Of a stretch of DNA of 64,000 bases, positions 40,718-48,833 are shown piece after piece (within the stretch, counting starts at the first letter, position 1; the number at the start of each line of letters is the position of its first letter). The DNA comes from JAJCZZ01 sp964569085 (GTDB lineage Bacteria; Gemmatimonadota; Gemmatimonadetes; Longimicrobiales; Gaopeijiaceae). Below the pieces are notes generated by a model, which had not been told where the DNA came from, did not search any database, and saw only the letters and a program-made list of their open reading frames with translations. The DNA lies in assembly GCA_964569085.1 (NCBI GenBank), contig CAZMTA010000008.1, positions 67,243 to 131,242 on the forward strand, given 5' to 3'. The position numbers and the translations under genes were made by a program.

Positions 40718-41830
40718 CTGGACAACCTCACCCACTCCCTGGTGGGCGCCGCCCTGGCCCGGGCCGGGGCCGACCGCGCCACCCCGCTGGCCACCGCCAC
40801 CCTGGTGGTGGCGGCCAACGCCCCCGACGTGGACGTCCTCTCCTACGCCCGGGGGGAGTACGCGGCCCTCGCCTTCCGCCGGGGCATCACCCACGGCGTC
40901 CCGGCGCTCCTCCTCCTCCCCCTCCTGGTGGCCGGGGCGGTGCTGGCGTGGGACCGCCTGGTGCGCCGGCGACGCCGCCCCGACGCGGCGCCGGCCCGGG
41001 CGGGGCCGGTCCTCCTGCTGGCGTACCTGGGCACCGCCACCCACCCGGCGCTGGACTGGCTCAACAACTACGGCATGCGCTGGTGGCTCCCCCTGGACGG
41101 GTCGTGGAGCTACGGGGACGCGGTCTTCATCGTGGATCCGTGGCTCTGGCTCGGCCTGGGCGGCGCCGTCTTCCTGGCGGGGCGCGCCCGGGGCCGGGCG
41201 CTGGCGGGGTGGGCGGGGCTGGCCCTGGCCACCACGGCCCTGGTCCTGGGGTCGGGCCGGCTGCCGGGGCTCCCCACCGCCCTGCTCTGGCTCGGCGGGC
41301 TGGCGGCGCTCGTCCTGCTCCGCGTCCGCGGCGCCGGCGGGCCCCGGGCGACCCGCGTCGTCCTGGCCGCCGCCGGGGCCTACGTGGGCGCCCTGGCGCT
41401 GACCGACCTGGGGGAGGCCCGCCTCGTGACCGGAGCCGCCCGGAGCGCCGGGCTCGAGCCCGTGGCCGTCATGGTGGCCCCGGAGCCCGCCGACCCCTTC
41501 ACCTCCACCGTCGAGGTCCGCACCCCCGAGGCGTACGTCCCCGGCACCTTCCACTGGCTGGCCCGCCCACGCGTCCGCCTCCGCCCCGCCGACGCGGTCC
41601 CCCTGCTGGACGCCCCCGCCGGGCTGGACGCGGCCGCCCGGGAGGCGATCCTGACCGCGGCCCGCGCCGAGCCGCGAGCGCGGGACTGGCTGGTGTGGGC
41701 CCGCCTCCCGTACGTGCGGATCCGCCCGGACGGCGACGGCTGGCGGGTGCGCTTCACCGACGCCCGCTACGACCGCCAGCGCGGCGTGGGCGGGCTCGCC
41801 GGCGTCGAGGTGCGGGTACCGGCCCCGTAA
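40718..41830 (+). CDS. YdjM-like (DUF457) membrane metal-dependent hydrolase
   Basis: This membrane protein matches the YdjM/LexA-regulated metal-dependent hydrolase family, whose members begin MDNLTHxLVGAAL. Here that phrase is LDNLTHSLVGAALARAG, with CTG at 40718 in place of ATG. Conserved features follow: NAPDVDVLSY, a His in FRRGITHGVPALLLLPLL and ATHPALDWLNNYGMRWWLPLDG. About five transmembrane helices lie in the first 210 residues, then a soluble C-terminal domain of unknown fold. Other start candidates are TTG 40682, which overlaps a promoter-like box, or start codons much further upstream. The biochemical activity is not established. Confidence 0.85.
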   Translation: MDNLTHSLVGAALARAGADRATPLATATLVVAANAPDVDVLSYARGEYAALAFRRGITHGVPALLLLPLLVAGAVLAWDRLVRRRRRPDAAPARAGPVLLLAYLGTATHPALDWLNNYGMRWWLPLDGSWSYGDAVFIVDPWLWLGLGGAVFLAGRARGRALAGWAGLALATTALVLGSGRLPGLPTALLWLGGLAALVLLRVRGAGGPRATRVVLAAAGAYVGALALTDLGEARLVTGAARSAGLEPVAVMVAPEPADPFTSTVEVRTPEAYVPGTFHWLARPRVRLRPADAVPLLDAPAGLDAAAREAILTAARAEPRARDWLVWARLPYVRIRPDGDGWRVRFTDARYDRQRGVGGLAGVEVRVPAP

Positions 41831-42015
41831 CCGCGCCCCCCCCAGCCGGCTCTTCTTGCGGCGCCCAGGGTGCGTGCGCAACGTACGGATAGCTGCCCGC
41901 CCGGTGGGCACGCGCAGAGCGCCGCACCAAGCGGGAGCGGACGGATGCTCCCCCCGCCCCGGCCTCGGGGCACGCGGGAACGTGGCGCGGCATCGGCCCG
42001 GGCAGCGCGAGCCGG

Positions 42016-42039
42016 CACTCCGGTCGCAAGGCCGGGGTG
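42016..42039 (+). promoter_or_regulatory. GNRA-loop hairpin in the leader of the MscS-like gene
   Basis: CACTCCGGTC (42016-42025) and GGCCGGGGTG (42030-42039) form a 10-bp stem closed by GCAA, 70 bp before the ATG. The 279-bp region upstream of the gene contains further inverted repeats. No known riboswitch class is recognised. Confidence 0.35.
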
Positions 42040-42109
42040 GCCCGCGGCACGCCGGCGCCGCCCGGATCTCGCCGAACGAGACCGGCCCACCTCCGGGAAG
42101 GAGAACGCG

Positions 42110-43573
42110 ATGCCTCCCGGCAGTCCAAGGGGCCCGGAGCCGAGACAAGCCTCGACTCCGGGCCCTCGACCGTCCGGCCCCCTCCGCCTCGTCCTCCTCC
42201 TCGGCCTCCTCCTCGCGGGGACGCCGGCGGCCTCCCTGTACGGCGCCTCCCTCCAGGAGGCCCCCGGGGCCGCGGACACCCTCCCGGCGGACAGCCTCGG
42301 GCCCGACACCCTCGACGTCGACTCCCTCCCCGGGGAGCCCGAGGAGATCACCTCGGACCGGGAGGAGACCGACGAGGCCATCCGCCAGGAGCTCCAGGCC
42401 CTCTTCGACCGCGTCGAGGCCCTCGCCGGAATCCGCGTCGAGGTGGAGGCGGGCATCGTGCGCCTCCGGGGCACCGTCTCCGAGGCCCAGGCCGCCGAGC
42501 GCGCGGAGGAGCTGGCCCAGGCCCGGGACGGCGTCCTCTACGTCGAGGACGAGATCCGCCTCACCACCTCGGTGGCGGACCGCCTCGAGCCCACCTGGGA
42601 CCGGCTCCGGGACTTCGGCCTCGACGCCGTCGCCTTCCTGCCGCTGGCCGTGGTCGCGCTCCTCGTCATCTTCCTCTCCGTCCTCCTGGGCCACCTCCTG
42701 GGCCGCTGGGGCGGGCCGTCGTTCCTCCAGTCCCGGAACCCCTTCCTGCGCCAGCTCGTGGCGCGCCTCATCCAGCTCGTGGTGGTGGCGGTGGGGATCC
42801 TGGTGGCGCTGGAGATCGTGGAGGCCACGGCGCTGGTGGGCGCGGTGGTGGGAACCGCCGGGCTCGCGGGGCTCGCCGTGGGCTTCGCCTTCAAGGACAT
42901 CGTGGAGAACTACCTGGCGGGCTTCTTCATGGCCGTGCGCCAGCCCTTCGCGCAGAACGACCACGTGGTGGTGGAGAGCTACGAGGGGAAGGTGGTGCGC
43001 CTCACCCCCCGGGAGACGATCCTCATGACGCTGGACGGCAACCACGTCCGGCTCCCCAACGCCCTCGTCTTCGGCAAGCCGCTCCTGAACTACACCCGCA
43101 ACCCGCGCCGCCGCTTCCAGTTCGACGTGGGCGTGGGGACCGGGGACGACCTCGCCGAGGCCCGGGAGGTGGGGATGCGGACCCTGCGCTCCATGGACGG
43201 CGTCATGGACGAGCCGGCGCCGGAGGCCATCGTCCTGGACCTGGGCGAGTCGTGGGTGAGCCTCCGCTTCCTGGGGTGGGTGGACCAGGACCGGTCCGAG
43301 TTCATGCGCGTCCGCAGCGAGGCCGTGCGCCTCGTGAAGCTGGAGCTGGAGAACGCGGGCATCTCCCTGCCCTCGCCGGAATACCTGGTGCGCCTCCAGG
43401 GGGACGGCCCCGCCGCCGAGGCCGGGACCCCCGCGCCGCCCCGCCCGCCGAGCGCCGAGAGCCGGAAGCAGGGCGACGTCTCCCGGGACGACACGGTGGA
43501 CCGCCAGATCGCGGAGGACCGCCGCGCCAGCGACGAGGAGAACCTCCTCACCGACGGGCCCGACGCCCCGTAG
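42110..43573 (+). CDS. BON-domain mechanosensitive channel (MscS family)
   Basis: This 487-residue protein has an N-terminal signal or anchor (LRLVLLLGLLLAGTPAASLYGA), then a periplasmic BON domain at about residues 85-145 (DEAIRQELQALFDRVEALAGIRVEVEAGIVRLRGTVSEA). Three transmembrane helices follow, the last with the glycine/alanine-rich pore sequence (AVVGTAGLAGLAVGFAFKDIVENYLAGFF). The cytoplasmic beta and alpha/beta domains (FAQNDHVVVESYEGKVVRLTPRETILMTLDGNHVRLPN) complete an MscS core. It probably releases solutes during osmotic downshock. The ATG follows a good ribosome-binding site (GGAAGGAGA). The tail after residue 420 is charged and low-complexity. Confidence 0.92.
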   Translation: MPPGSPRGPEPRQASTPGPRPSGPLRLVLLLGLLLAGTPAASLYGASLQEAPGAADTLPADSLGPDTLDVDSLPGEPEEITSDREETDEAIRQELQALFDRVEALAGIRVEVEAGIVRLRGTVSEAQAAERAEELAQARDGVLYVEDEIRLTTSVADRLEPTWDRLRDFGLDAVAFLPLAVVALLVIFLSVLLGHLLGRWGGPSFLQSRNPFLRQLVARLIQLVVVAVGILVALEIVEATALVGAVVGTAGLAGLAVGFAFKDIVENYLAGFFMAVRQPFAQNDHVVVESYEGKVVRLTPRETILMTLDGNHVRLPNALVFGKPLLNYTRNPRRRFQFDVGVGTGDDLAEAREVGMRTLRSMDGVMDEPAPEAIVLDLGESWVSLRFLGWVDQDRSEFMRVRSEAVRLVKLELENAGISLPSPEYLVRLQGDGPAAEAGTPAPPRPPSAESRKQGDVSRDDTVDRQIAEDRRASDEENLLTDGPDAP

Positions 43574-43642
43574 GCGGCGGTCGGGACCGCCTCCGCGGCC
43601 CCCCGCGACGGGCCGCCGGTTGCGCATAGGCCGCGCATCAGC

Positions 43643-43671
43643 CTGACACAAGTGATTGCTTGCATTATACT
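43643..43671 (+). promoter_or_regulatory. Strong sigma-70-like promoter
   Basis: CTGACA (43643-43648), a 17-bp spacer and TATACT (43666-43671) make a near-consensus vegetative promoter in an AT-rich island. A leader of about 120 nt would precede the TTG start at 43797. Confidence 0.7.
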
Positions 43672-43796
43672 TAAAGCTATCCGGCGATCACCGTGCGCGA
43701 CGACGTGTCCGCGGCGGTCGGCCGGTGCTGCACTCGTGTCACAGATCCCCTCGGGCCGGTCGACGCCCCCGGGATCGCAGAAACAGGACCGAATTC

Positions 43797-44792
43797 TTGG
43801 CGACGAGCACCGAAGCGACGAACGAGACCGACGCGCAGGAAGAGGACAACACCCTCTACCGGCACACCAAGCGCCCCCAGTGGGGCGTGGCGATCCTGGC
43901 CTGGGAGAAGGACAGCCGCCGGGCCTACCAGTTCGAGGACGGCCGGCTGCGCCGGATCAAGAAGGGCTACTACGACCTCATGGAGCCCGCAGAGGACGTG
44001 GAGCGCTCCCGGGACACCATCGTCTCGAGCCTCAAGAACGCCCTCAAGACCAACCGGGGTAAGACGACTACCAAGGTCCAGGACCAGGTGGCGCCCTTCT
44101 CCGACCAGGTGGACCTCTTCGTCCAGCTCTACCCCAAGGGCTTCCAGGACGAGAAGTGGATCGAGGACCACCGCCGCTCCTCCGGCCGCGCGCTCAAGCG
44201 GCACCGGGAGCCCGTGGTGGAGGACACCCGGGACCTCCTGTCCAAGGAGCGCTGCGAGGAGCTGATCGAGGGCGGCCGCCACGAGGACCTGGTGGAGTCG
44301 GCGCTCGACATCCTCGCCGCCACGAGCCTGGTCGCCATCTCCCACGTGAAGCAGCTCCGGGGGATCAGCGACGAGGAGAAGGTCCAGTTCGCCGAGCGGA
44401 TCCAGGACCTCCTCCACGGCGAGGGCGACTTCGAGGAGCGCTTCGAGAAGTACCTCGACTTCCTGACCGAGGTCTTCGCCGGCGCGCCGTCCTGGCGTCT
44501 GGCCACGGCGCTCCCCGCCCTCATGTACCCCGAGGAGCACGTCTGCGTGCGGCGCTCCGCGTTCACGCGGCAGGCCGGGGCGATCTCGCCCATGGCACGC
44601 TACAGCAAGCGGGCCTCGGTGCGGTCGTACAAGAACTTCCGCCGGGTGGCCCAGGTCGTGAAGAAGCGCCTGGAGAAGAAGAAGCACGAGCCCCGGGACT
44701 TCCTGGACATCTACGACTTCATCTGGGACACCCTGCGCGACTCCGCGCTGGACGACCTGGGAAGCGACGACGACGAGGGCGACGACGAGTGA
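43797..44792 (+). CDS. Acidic/basic charged protein of unknown function
   Basis: This 331-residue soluble protein is not recognised. The N-terminal third contains RPQWGVAILAWEKDSRRAYQFEDGRLRRIKKGYYDLM, whose WGxAxL ... FEDGxxRxI pattern recalls small SH3/Tudor-like barrels that bind nucleic acid or RNA polymerase. The middle (about residues 60-200) is highly charged and helical, and the C-terminal part has a basic patch (YSKRASVRSYKNFRRVAQVVKKRLEKKKHE) followed by an acidic tail (GSDDDEGDDE). There is no signal peptide or membrane helix. The TTG at 43797 is the proposed start; it lies 126 bp after a near-consensus promoter and is the only reasonable initiation codon before the conserved part. 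A nucleic-acid-related role is a guess. Confidence 0.7.
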   Translation: MATSTEATNETDAQEEDNTLYRHTKRPQWGVAILAWEKDSRRAYQFEDGRLRRIKKGYYDLMEPAEDVERSRDTIVSSLKNALKTNRGKTTTKVQDQVAPFSDQVDLFVQLYPKGFQDEKWIEDHRRSSGRALKRHREPVVEDTRDLLSKERCEELIEGGRHEDLVESALDILAATSLVAISHVKQLRGISDEEKVQFAERIQDLLHGEGDFEERFEKYLDFLTEVFAGAPSWRLATALPALMYPEEHVCVRRSAFTRQAGAISPMARYSKRASVRSYKNFRRVAQVVKKRLEKKKHEPRDFLDIYDFIWDTLRDSALDDLGSDDDEGDDE

Positions 44793-44842
44793 CCCTCGGC
44801 CCCACCCGGACGCCCGAGCGTCCGCGGTGAGGTCGCTCCACC

Positions 44843-44890
44843 ACGCCCCCGGCGCCCCGAGCCCTCCGGCTCGAGCGGCGCCGGGGGCGT
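44843..44890 (+). terminator. Large hairpin terminator
   Basis: A 14-bp perfect stem (44843-44856 with 44877-44890) encloses a second small stem (GAGCC/GGCTC). It lies 51 bp past the stop of the charged protein. Confidence 0.7.
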
Positions 44891-44998
44891 CGGCGTAGGG
44901 GGGAGCCGAGCGGGAGCCCGGGCCCCCGCACCTGTGCCGCCGCGCCGGCGTCCCCATATTCCTGCCGCTCGTCCCGTCTCCCCCGGCCCCGCCCGCCC

Positions 44999-47077
44999 AT
45001 GCGCCTCGCCGCCCCGCTCCGCCCCGTCCTCCTCGCCCTCGCGCTCCTGGCGCTCCCGGCGGCCCCCGCCGCGGCCCAGGACTTCAGCATCGAGGACGTC
45101 CTCTCCGCCCCCTTCCCCGACCAGCTCACCGCCGCGGCCCGCGCCGACGTGGTGGCGTGGATCAGCAACGACGAGGGGAGCCGGAACGTGTGGGTGGCCG
45201 CCGGGCCGGACTTCCAGGGCCGCCAGCTCACGTCCTGGACCGGCGACGACGGCCAGGAGCTCTCGGGCCTCGCGCTGACGCCCGACGGCCGCCACGTGCT
45301 CGTGCGGCGGGGCGGCGCGCCGAACCGGGGCGGCTGGGTGCCCACCCCGGCCCAGGACGTGGGCGGCGCCGAGCGGACCACCTTCCGCATCGACGTGGCC
45401 GACGGCGCCATGGACACGGTGCCCGGCACCGTCCTCTCCCCCGACGGCCGCACCCTGGCCTTCACCCGGGGCGGCGCCATCCACGTGGCGCCGCTGGAGG
45501 GCGGCGAGGCCCGGCGGGTGGCCGAGCCCCGGAGCGGCGCGGGCCAGCTCGCCTGGTCCCCGGACGGGACGCGCCTGGCCTTCGTCTCCTCCCGGGGCGG
45601 CCACTCCTTCGTGGGCGTGGCCCGGGTGGACGGGAGCGGCTACCGCTACCTGGAGCCCGGGGTGGACCGGGACACCGACCCCGTGTGGAGCCCCGACGGG
45701 GAGCGGGTGGCCTTCCTGCGCCTGGCGTGGGAGGAGCGGGGCCTGCCCTTCTTCGCCCGCCCCACCGCCGAGACCCCGTGGTCGATCCGGGTCGTGGACG
45801 TCGACTCGGGCGAGGGCCGGGAGGTCTTCCGCGCCGACCCGGGTCCGGGGAGTCGCTTCAGCGGCGTCGTAGCCGAGCGGAACCTCTGGTGGACGCCCGA
45901 CGGGGACCTGGTCTTCCCCTGGGAGAAGGACGGCTGGCGGCGCCTGTGGGCGGTGGACGCCGACGGCGGCGCGCCGCGGCTGCTCACCCCCGGCGAGCAC
46001 GAGATCCAGCACGTCTCCCAGGCGCCCGACGGCCGGACCTTCCTCTACGACTCGAACCTGGACGACGTCGACCGGAAGCACGCCTGGCGCGTAAGGCCGG
46101 GCGGCGCCCCGGAGCTCCTCACCCCCGGCGAGGGCGTGGAGTGGGCCCCGGTGGCCACGGGCGAGGGCACGGTGGCCTTCCTGGGCTCGGGGCCCCGGGA
46201 GCCCGCGCGGGCCTGGGTCCTGGCCGGCGGCGGGCGCACGGCGCCCCAGGGCGCCCTCCCCGCCTCCTTCCCCGACGAGGGCGCGCTGGTGGTGCCCGAG
46301 CAGGTGGTCTTCCCGGCCACCGACGGCATGGACATCCACGGCCAGCTCTTCCTCCCCCCCGGCGCCCGCGCCGGCGAGCGGCACCCGGCGCTGATCTTCC
46401 TCCACGGCGGGAGCCGGCGGCAGATGCTCCTGGGCTTCCACCTCCGCGGCTACTACCACAACGCCTACGCCCTCAACCAGTACCTGGCCTCCCGGGGCTA
46501 CGTGGTGCTGGCCGTGAACTACCGGAGCGGCACGGGCTACGGCCTCGCCTTCCGGGAGGCCGAGAACTACGGCGCCGAGGGGGCCACCGAGGTCCGGGAC
46601 GTCCTGGGCGCCGGCCTCTGGCTGGCGGGGCGGGACGACGTGGACCCGGCGCGCATCGGGCTGTGGGGCGGCTCCTACGGGGGCTTCCTGACCGCCCAGG
46701 GACTCGTCCACGCCCCCGAGCTCTTCGCGGCCGGCGTGGACCTCCACGGCGTGCACGACTGGAACGAGGGCATCCAGAACTTCGTGCCGGACTACGAGCC
46801 CACCCACGATCCCGCCCTCTCGGAGCTGGCCTTCCGGTCCTCGCCCCTGGCCCTGGTGGACCAGTGGGAGGACCCGGTGCTCTTCATCCACGGGGACGAC
46901 GACCGCAACGTCCGCTTCACCGAGACGACGCGGCTGGTGAGCGAGCTCCGGCGCCGGGGCGTGCCCCACGACGTCCTCGTGTTCCCGGACGAGGTCCACG
47001 GCTTCCTCCTGCACCGGAGCTGGGTCGAGGCCTACCGGGCGACGGCGGGCTGGTTCGAGCGCTGGCTGCGCGACTGA
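44999..47077 (+). CDS. Secreted S9 prolyl-oligopeptidase-family peptidase
   Basis: This 692-residue serine peptidase has a signal peptide (LLALALLALPAAPAAAQ). Residues 40-420 form a WD40/TolB-like beta-propeller (repeats such as AWSPDGTRLAFVSS, VWSPDGERVAFLR and LWWTPDGDLVFPW). The C-terminal 260 residues are an alpha/beta hydrolase with nucleophile Ser in GLWGGSYGGFLT, Asp in LFIHGDDDRNV and His in VFPDEVHGFLLHRS, so the catalytic triad is complete. Family members are periplasmic dipeptidyl- or acylaminoacyl-peptidases. It stands alone between two plus-strand genes. An AT-rich CATATT at 44955 may be the promoter box. Confidence 0.92.
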   Translation: MRLAAPLRPVLLALALLALPAAPAAAQDFSIEDVLSAPFPDQLTAAARADVVAWISNDEGSRNVWVAAGPDFQGRQLTSWTGDDGQELSGLALTPDGRHVLVRRGGAPNRGGWVPTPAQDVGGAERTTFRIDVADGAMDTVPGTVLSPDGRTLAFTRGGAIHVAPLEGGEARRVAEPRSGAGQLAWSPDGTRLAFVSSRGGHSFVGVARVDGSGYRYLEPGVDRDTDPVWSPDGERVAFLRLAWEERGLPFFARPTAETPWSIRVVDVDSGEGREVFRADPGPGSRFSGVVAERNLWWTPDGDLVFPWEKDGWRRLWAVDADGGAPRLLTPGEHEIQHVSQAPDGRTFLYDSNLDDVDRKHAWRVRPGGAPELLTPGEGVEWAPVATGEGTVAFLGSGPREPARAWVLAGGGRTAPQGALPASFPDEGALVVPEQVVFPATDGMDIHGQLFLPPGARAGERHPALIFLHGGSRRQMLLGFHLRGYYHNAYALNQYLASRGYVVLAVNYRSGTGYGLAFREAENYGAEGATEVRDVLGAGLWLAGRDDVDPARIGLWGGSYGGFLTAQGLVHAPELFAAGVDLHGVHDWNEGIQNFVPDYEPTHDPALSELAFRSSPLALVDQWEDPVLFIHGDDDRNVRFTETTRLVSELRRRGVPHDVLVFPDEVHGFLLHRSWVEAYRATAGWFERWLRD

Positions 47078-47266
47078 CCGCGCCCCGCCCCCGTCGCTCA
47101 GCGCTCCGGGGCCCTCCGGTGTCTTGAAGGACGAGCCCGCACCGGACGGGAACCCCGTCCGCCCGGCGGGCGTACCTGCCCCCGGTGCCGTGTGATCCCG
47201 GCCCGGGCTCCCGTGCCTGCCGCACGCCCGACCCAAGACATCGACCCGTAGCTCCGGACTGCCGAT

Positions 47267-47884
47267 ATGCCCAGGAACGTCCTCCCGCTGGGGGCGGCCC
47301 TCGTCGTCGCCCTCACCGCCGCCTGCTCCGGGGGCCCAGCCGCCTCCGAGGCCCCGGCCCCCGCGCCCGCGGAGACGCCGGAGACCCCGGCGTCCGAGCC
47401 CGCCGTCCAGCCCGAGCCCGCCACCGACGCGGGGGCCGAGCCGGGCTCCGGCGACCGCCCCGAGGTGATCCTCGAGGACGGCCGGGACCTCATGGACCTG
47501 TCCGCCCTGCCGCCCCGGGACATGGTGCCCGAGGCCGACGTGCCCGCTGGCGACCTCACCACCGCCGACGCCGTCTTCACCCTCGAGCAGGCCGCCCGGG
47601 GCGCCGAGCTGGTGAAGAGCACCTGCTCGGAGTGCCACGACCCCGAGGACTGGCGCGAGCGGGGCTTCCTGGGCCGCTGGTCCGGCGAGTCCACGTACCA
47701 GCTCTGGTACTACATCAACGACCGCATGCCGTACCGGAACCCGTGGTCGCTCTCGCGGCAGCAGGTCACCGACGCCCTCGCCTACATCCTCTACGTCAAC
47801 GAGCTGCCCGCCGGGGACGAGGAGATGGGGACCACCGAGGACGACATCGACGACTACTGGATCGTCTGGGACACGGGCTCCTGA
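47267..47884 (+). CDS. Lipoprotein cytochrome c
   Basis: This 205-residue predicted lipoprotein has a lipobox LTAAC, followed by a long Ala/Pro/Glu-rich linker that would hold the domain away from the membrane. The heme-binding motif CSECH (STCSECHDPEDW) is at about residue 123-127, and YINDRMPYRNPWSLSRQQVTDALAYILYVNELP supplies the distal Met and the C-terminal helix of a class I cytochrome c. It probably carries electrons in the periplasm. The stop overlaps the DinB-like reading frame downstream (CTGA). Confidence 0.88.
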   Translation: MPRNVLPLGAALVVALTAACSGGPAASEAPAPAPAETPETPASEPAVQPEPATDAGAEPGSGDRPEVILEDGRDLMDLSALPPRDMVPEADVPAGDLTTADAVFTLEQAARGAELVKSTCSECHDPEDWRERGFLGRWSGESTYQLWYYINDRMPYRNPWSLSRQQVTDALAYILYVNELPAGDEEMGTTEDDIDDYWIVWDTGS

Positions 47885-48423
47885 CCCCGCCCCCCGCCCC
47901 CGGCGCCGACGAGGGCGCCCGCGCGGAGTTCGTCCGGGCGTCCCGGGAGTACCTCTCGGGGCAGTACGGGCCCAAGATCCGGGCGTGCCTGGCTCGCCTG
48001 GCGGAAGCCGACGTCTGGTGGCGCCCCAACGAGGCGTCCAACAGCGTGGGCAACCTGGTCCTCCACCTGTGCGGCAACGCGCGCCAGTGGATCGTGGCCG
48101 GGGTGGCCGGAGGCGAGGACGCGCGGGACCGCCCCGCCGAGTTCGCCGCCCGGGAGGGCATGACGGCGGCGGAGCTGACCGAGGTCCTGGAGCGTACCCT
48201 GGCCGAGGTGGACCGGGCGCTGGAGGGGCTGGACCTGGCCCGGCTGGAGGCGCCCTGCACCGTGCAGGGCATCGAGACCACCGGCTTCGGCGCCCTCTAC
48301 CACGCGGTCGAGCACTTCTCCATGCACACCGGGCAGATCCTCTGGATCACCAAGGCCCGCAGCGGGGACGACCTCGGCTTCTACTCCGTGGACGACGAGG
48401 GCCGGGTCTCCACCCACTGGTAG
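47881..48423 (+). CDS. DinB-fold protein, probable CTG start
   Basis: This 180-residue protein belongs to the DinB/DUF1572-like four-helix family: YLSGQYGPKIRACLARLAEADVWWRPNEASNSVGNLVLHLCGNARQWIVAG and FGALYHAVEHFSMHTGQILWITKARSG, with conserved metal-binding histidines in the two regions. No ATG, GTG or TTG exists in this frame near the expected N-terminus. A CTG at 47881 overlaps the cytochrome stop (CTGA) in the same geometry as ATGA couplings elsewhere in the window, so it is proposed as the start. The gene ends just before an assembly gap. The function within the DinB superfamily is unknown. Confidence 0.75.
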   Translation: MTPPPAPGADEGARAEFVRASREYLSGQYGPKIRACLARLAEADVWWRPNEASNSVGNLVLHLCGNARQWIVAGVAGGEDARDRPAEFAAREGMTAAELTEVLERTLAEVDRALEGLDLARLEAPCTVQGIETTGFGALYHAVEHFSMHTGQILWITKARSGDDLGFYSVDDEGRVSTHW

Positions 48424-48430
48424 GCGGCGC

Positions 48431-48530
48431 NNNNNNNNNNNNNNNNNNNNNNNNNNNNNNNNNNNNNNNNNNNNNNNNNNNNNNNNNNNNNNNNNNNNNN
48501 NNNNNNNNNNNNNNNNNNNNNNNNNNNNNN
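48431..48530. other. Assembly gap (100 N) at the edge of a tandem repeat
   Basis: The run is exactly 100 N. Unlike the other two gaps, its flanks are not duplicates of each other; its right edge is a tandem repeat, so here sequence of unknown length is probably missing. Confidence 0.8.
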
Positions 48531-48680
48531 CGGTCGACGTGACACCGTTCGCCCGGGAACCGACGCGTGCCACATCGACCTGGATTATGACGGTCGACGT
48601 GACGCCCGTTCACCCGGGAACCGACGCGTGCCACATCGACCTGGATGATGACGGTCAACGTGACGCCCGTCCCGTGGGGA
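48531..48680. repeat. 60/61-bp tandem repeat, truncated by gap
   Basis: A unit starting CGGTCGACGTGAC begins at 48531 and again at 48591. A more diverged third copy starts CGGTCAACGTGAC at 48652. The first period is 60 and the second 61 bp, so reading frames do not stay in register and the array is not coding. Copies 1 and 2 differ at only a few bases. Confidence 0.85.
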
Positions 48681-48833
48681 GCGGACGGGTGCACGGTTCA
48701 CGTCACGGACCCAGCAGCGAGCCCGCCCCGACCGGCCGGCGGGCACCCTCCGCGGGCACCCTCCGGCCCGCGGCGGACATCCTCGCCCCCCCGCGGCCCT
48801 TCCCCGCCCCGGTCCCCGGAGCTCCGCGCCCCC

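Larger units (their letters stand above)
48424..48833. other. Intergenic region with gap and tandem repeat
   Basis: This 410-bp stretch holds no credible gene. It consists of a 100-N gap (48431-48530), two and a half copies of a 60/61-bp tandem repeat, and about 140 bp of C/G-rich sequence before the AddB-like stop in which nothing is recognised. Confidence 0.65.

Noticed and set aside
34744..40818. Very long minus-strand open frame of about 2000 codons joining several genes
   Set aside because: It reads through out of frame over the helicase gene with Arg/Gly/Pro-rich low-complexity sequence; only its last 323 codons are a real gene. High GC makes stops rare in wrong frames.
39536..43651. 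Minus-strand open frame of about 1370 codons
   Set aside because: It is antisense to the fasciclin, YdjM-like and MscS genes, all with clear families, and its product is His/Gly/Arg-rich without domains.
48531..48720. Short coding frames across the tandem repeat
   Set aside because: The period changes from 60 to 61 bp, so the translated repeat changes frame, and the frames run into N.
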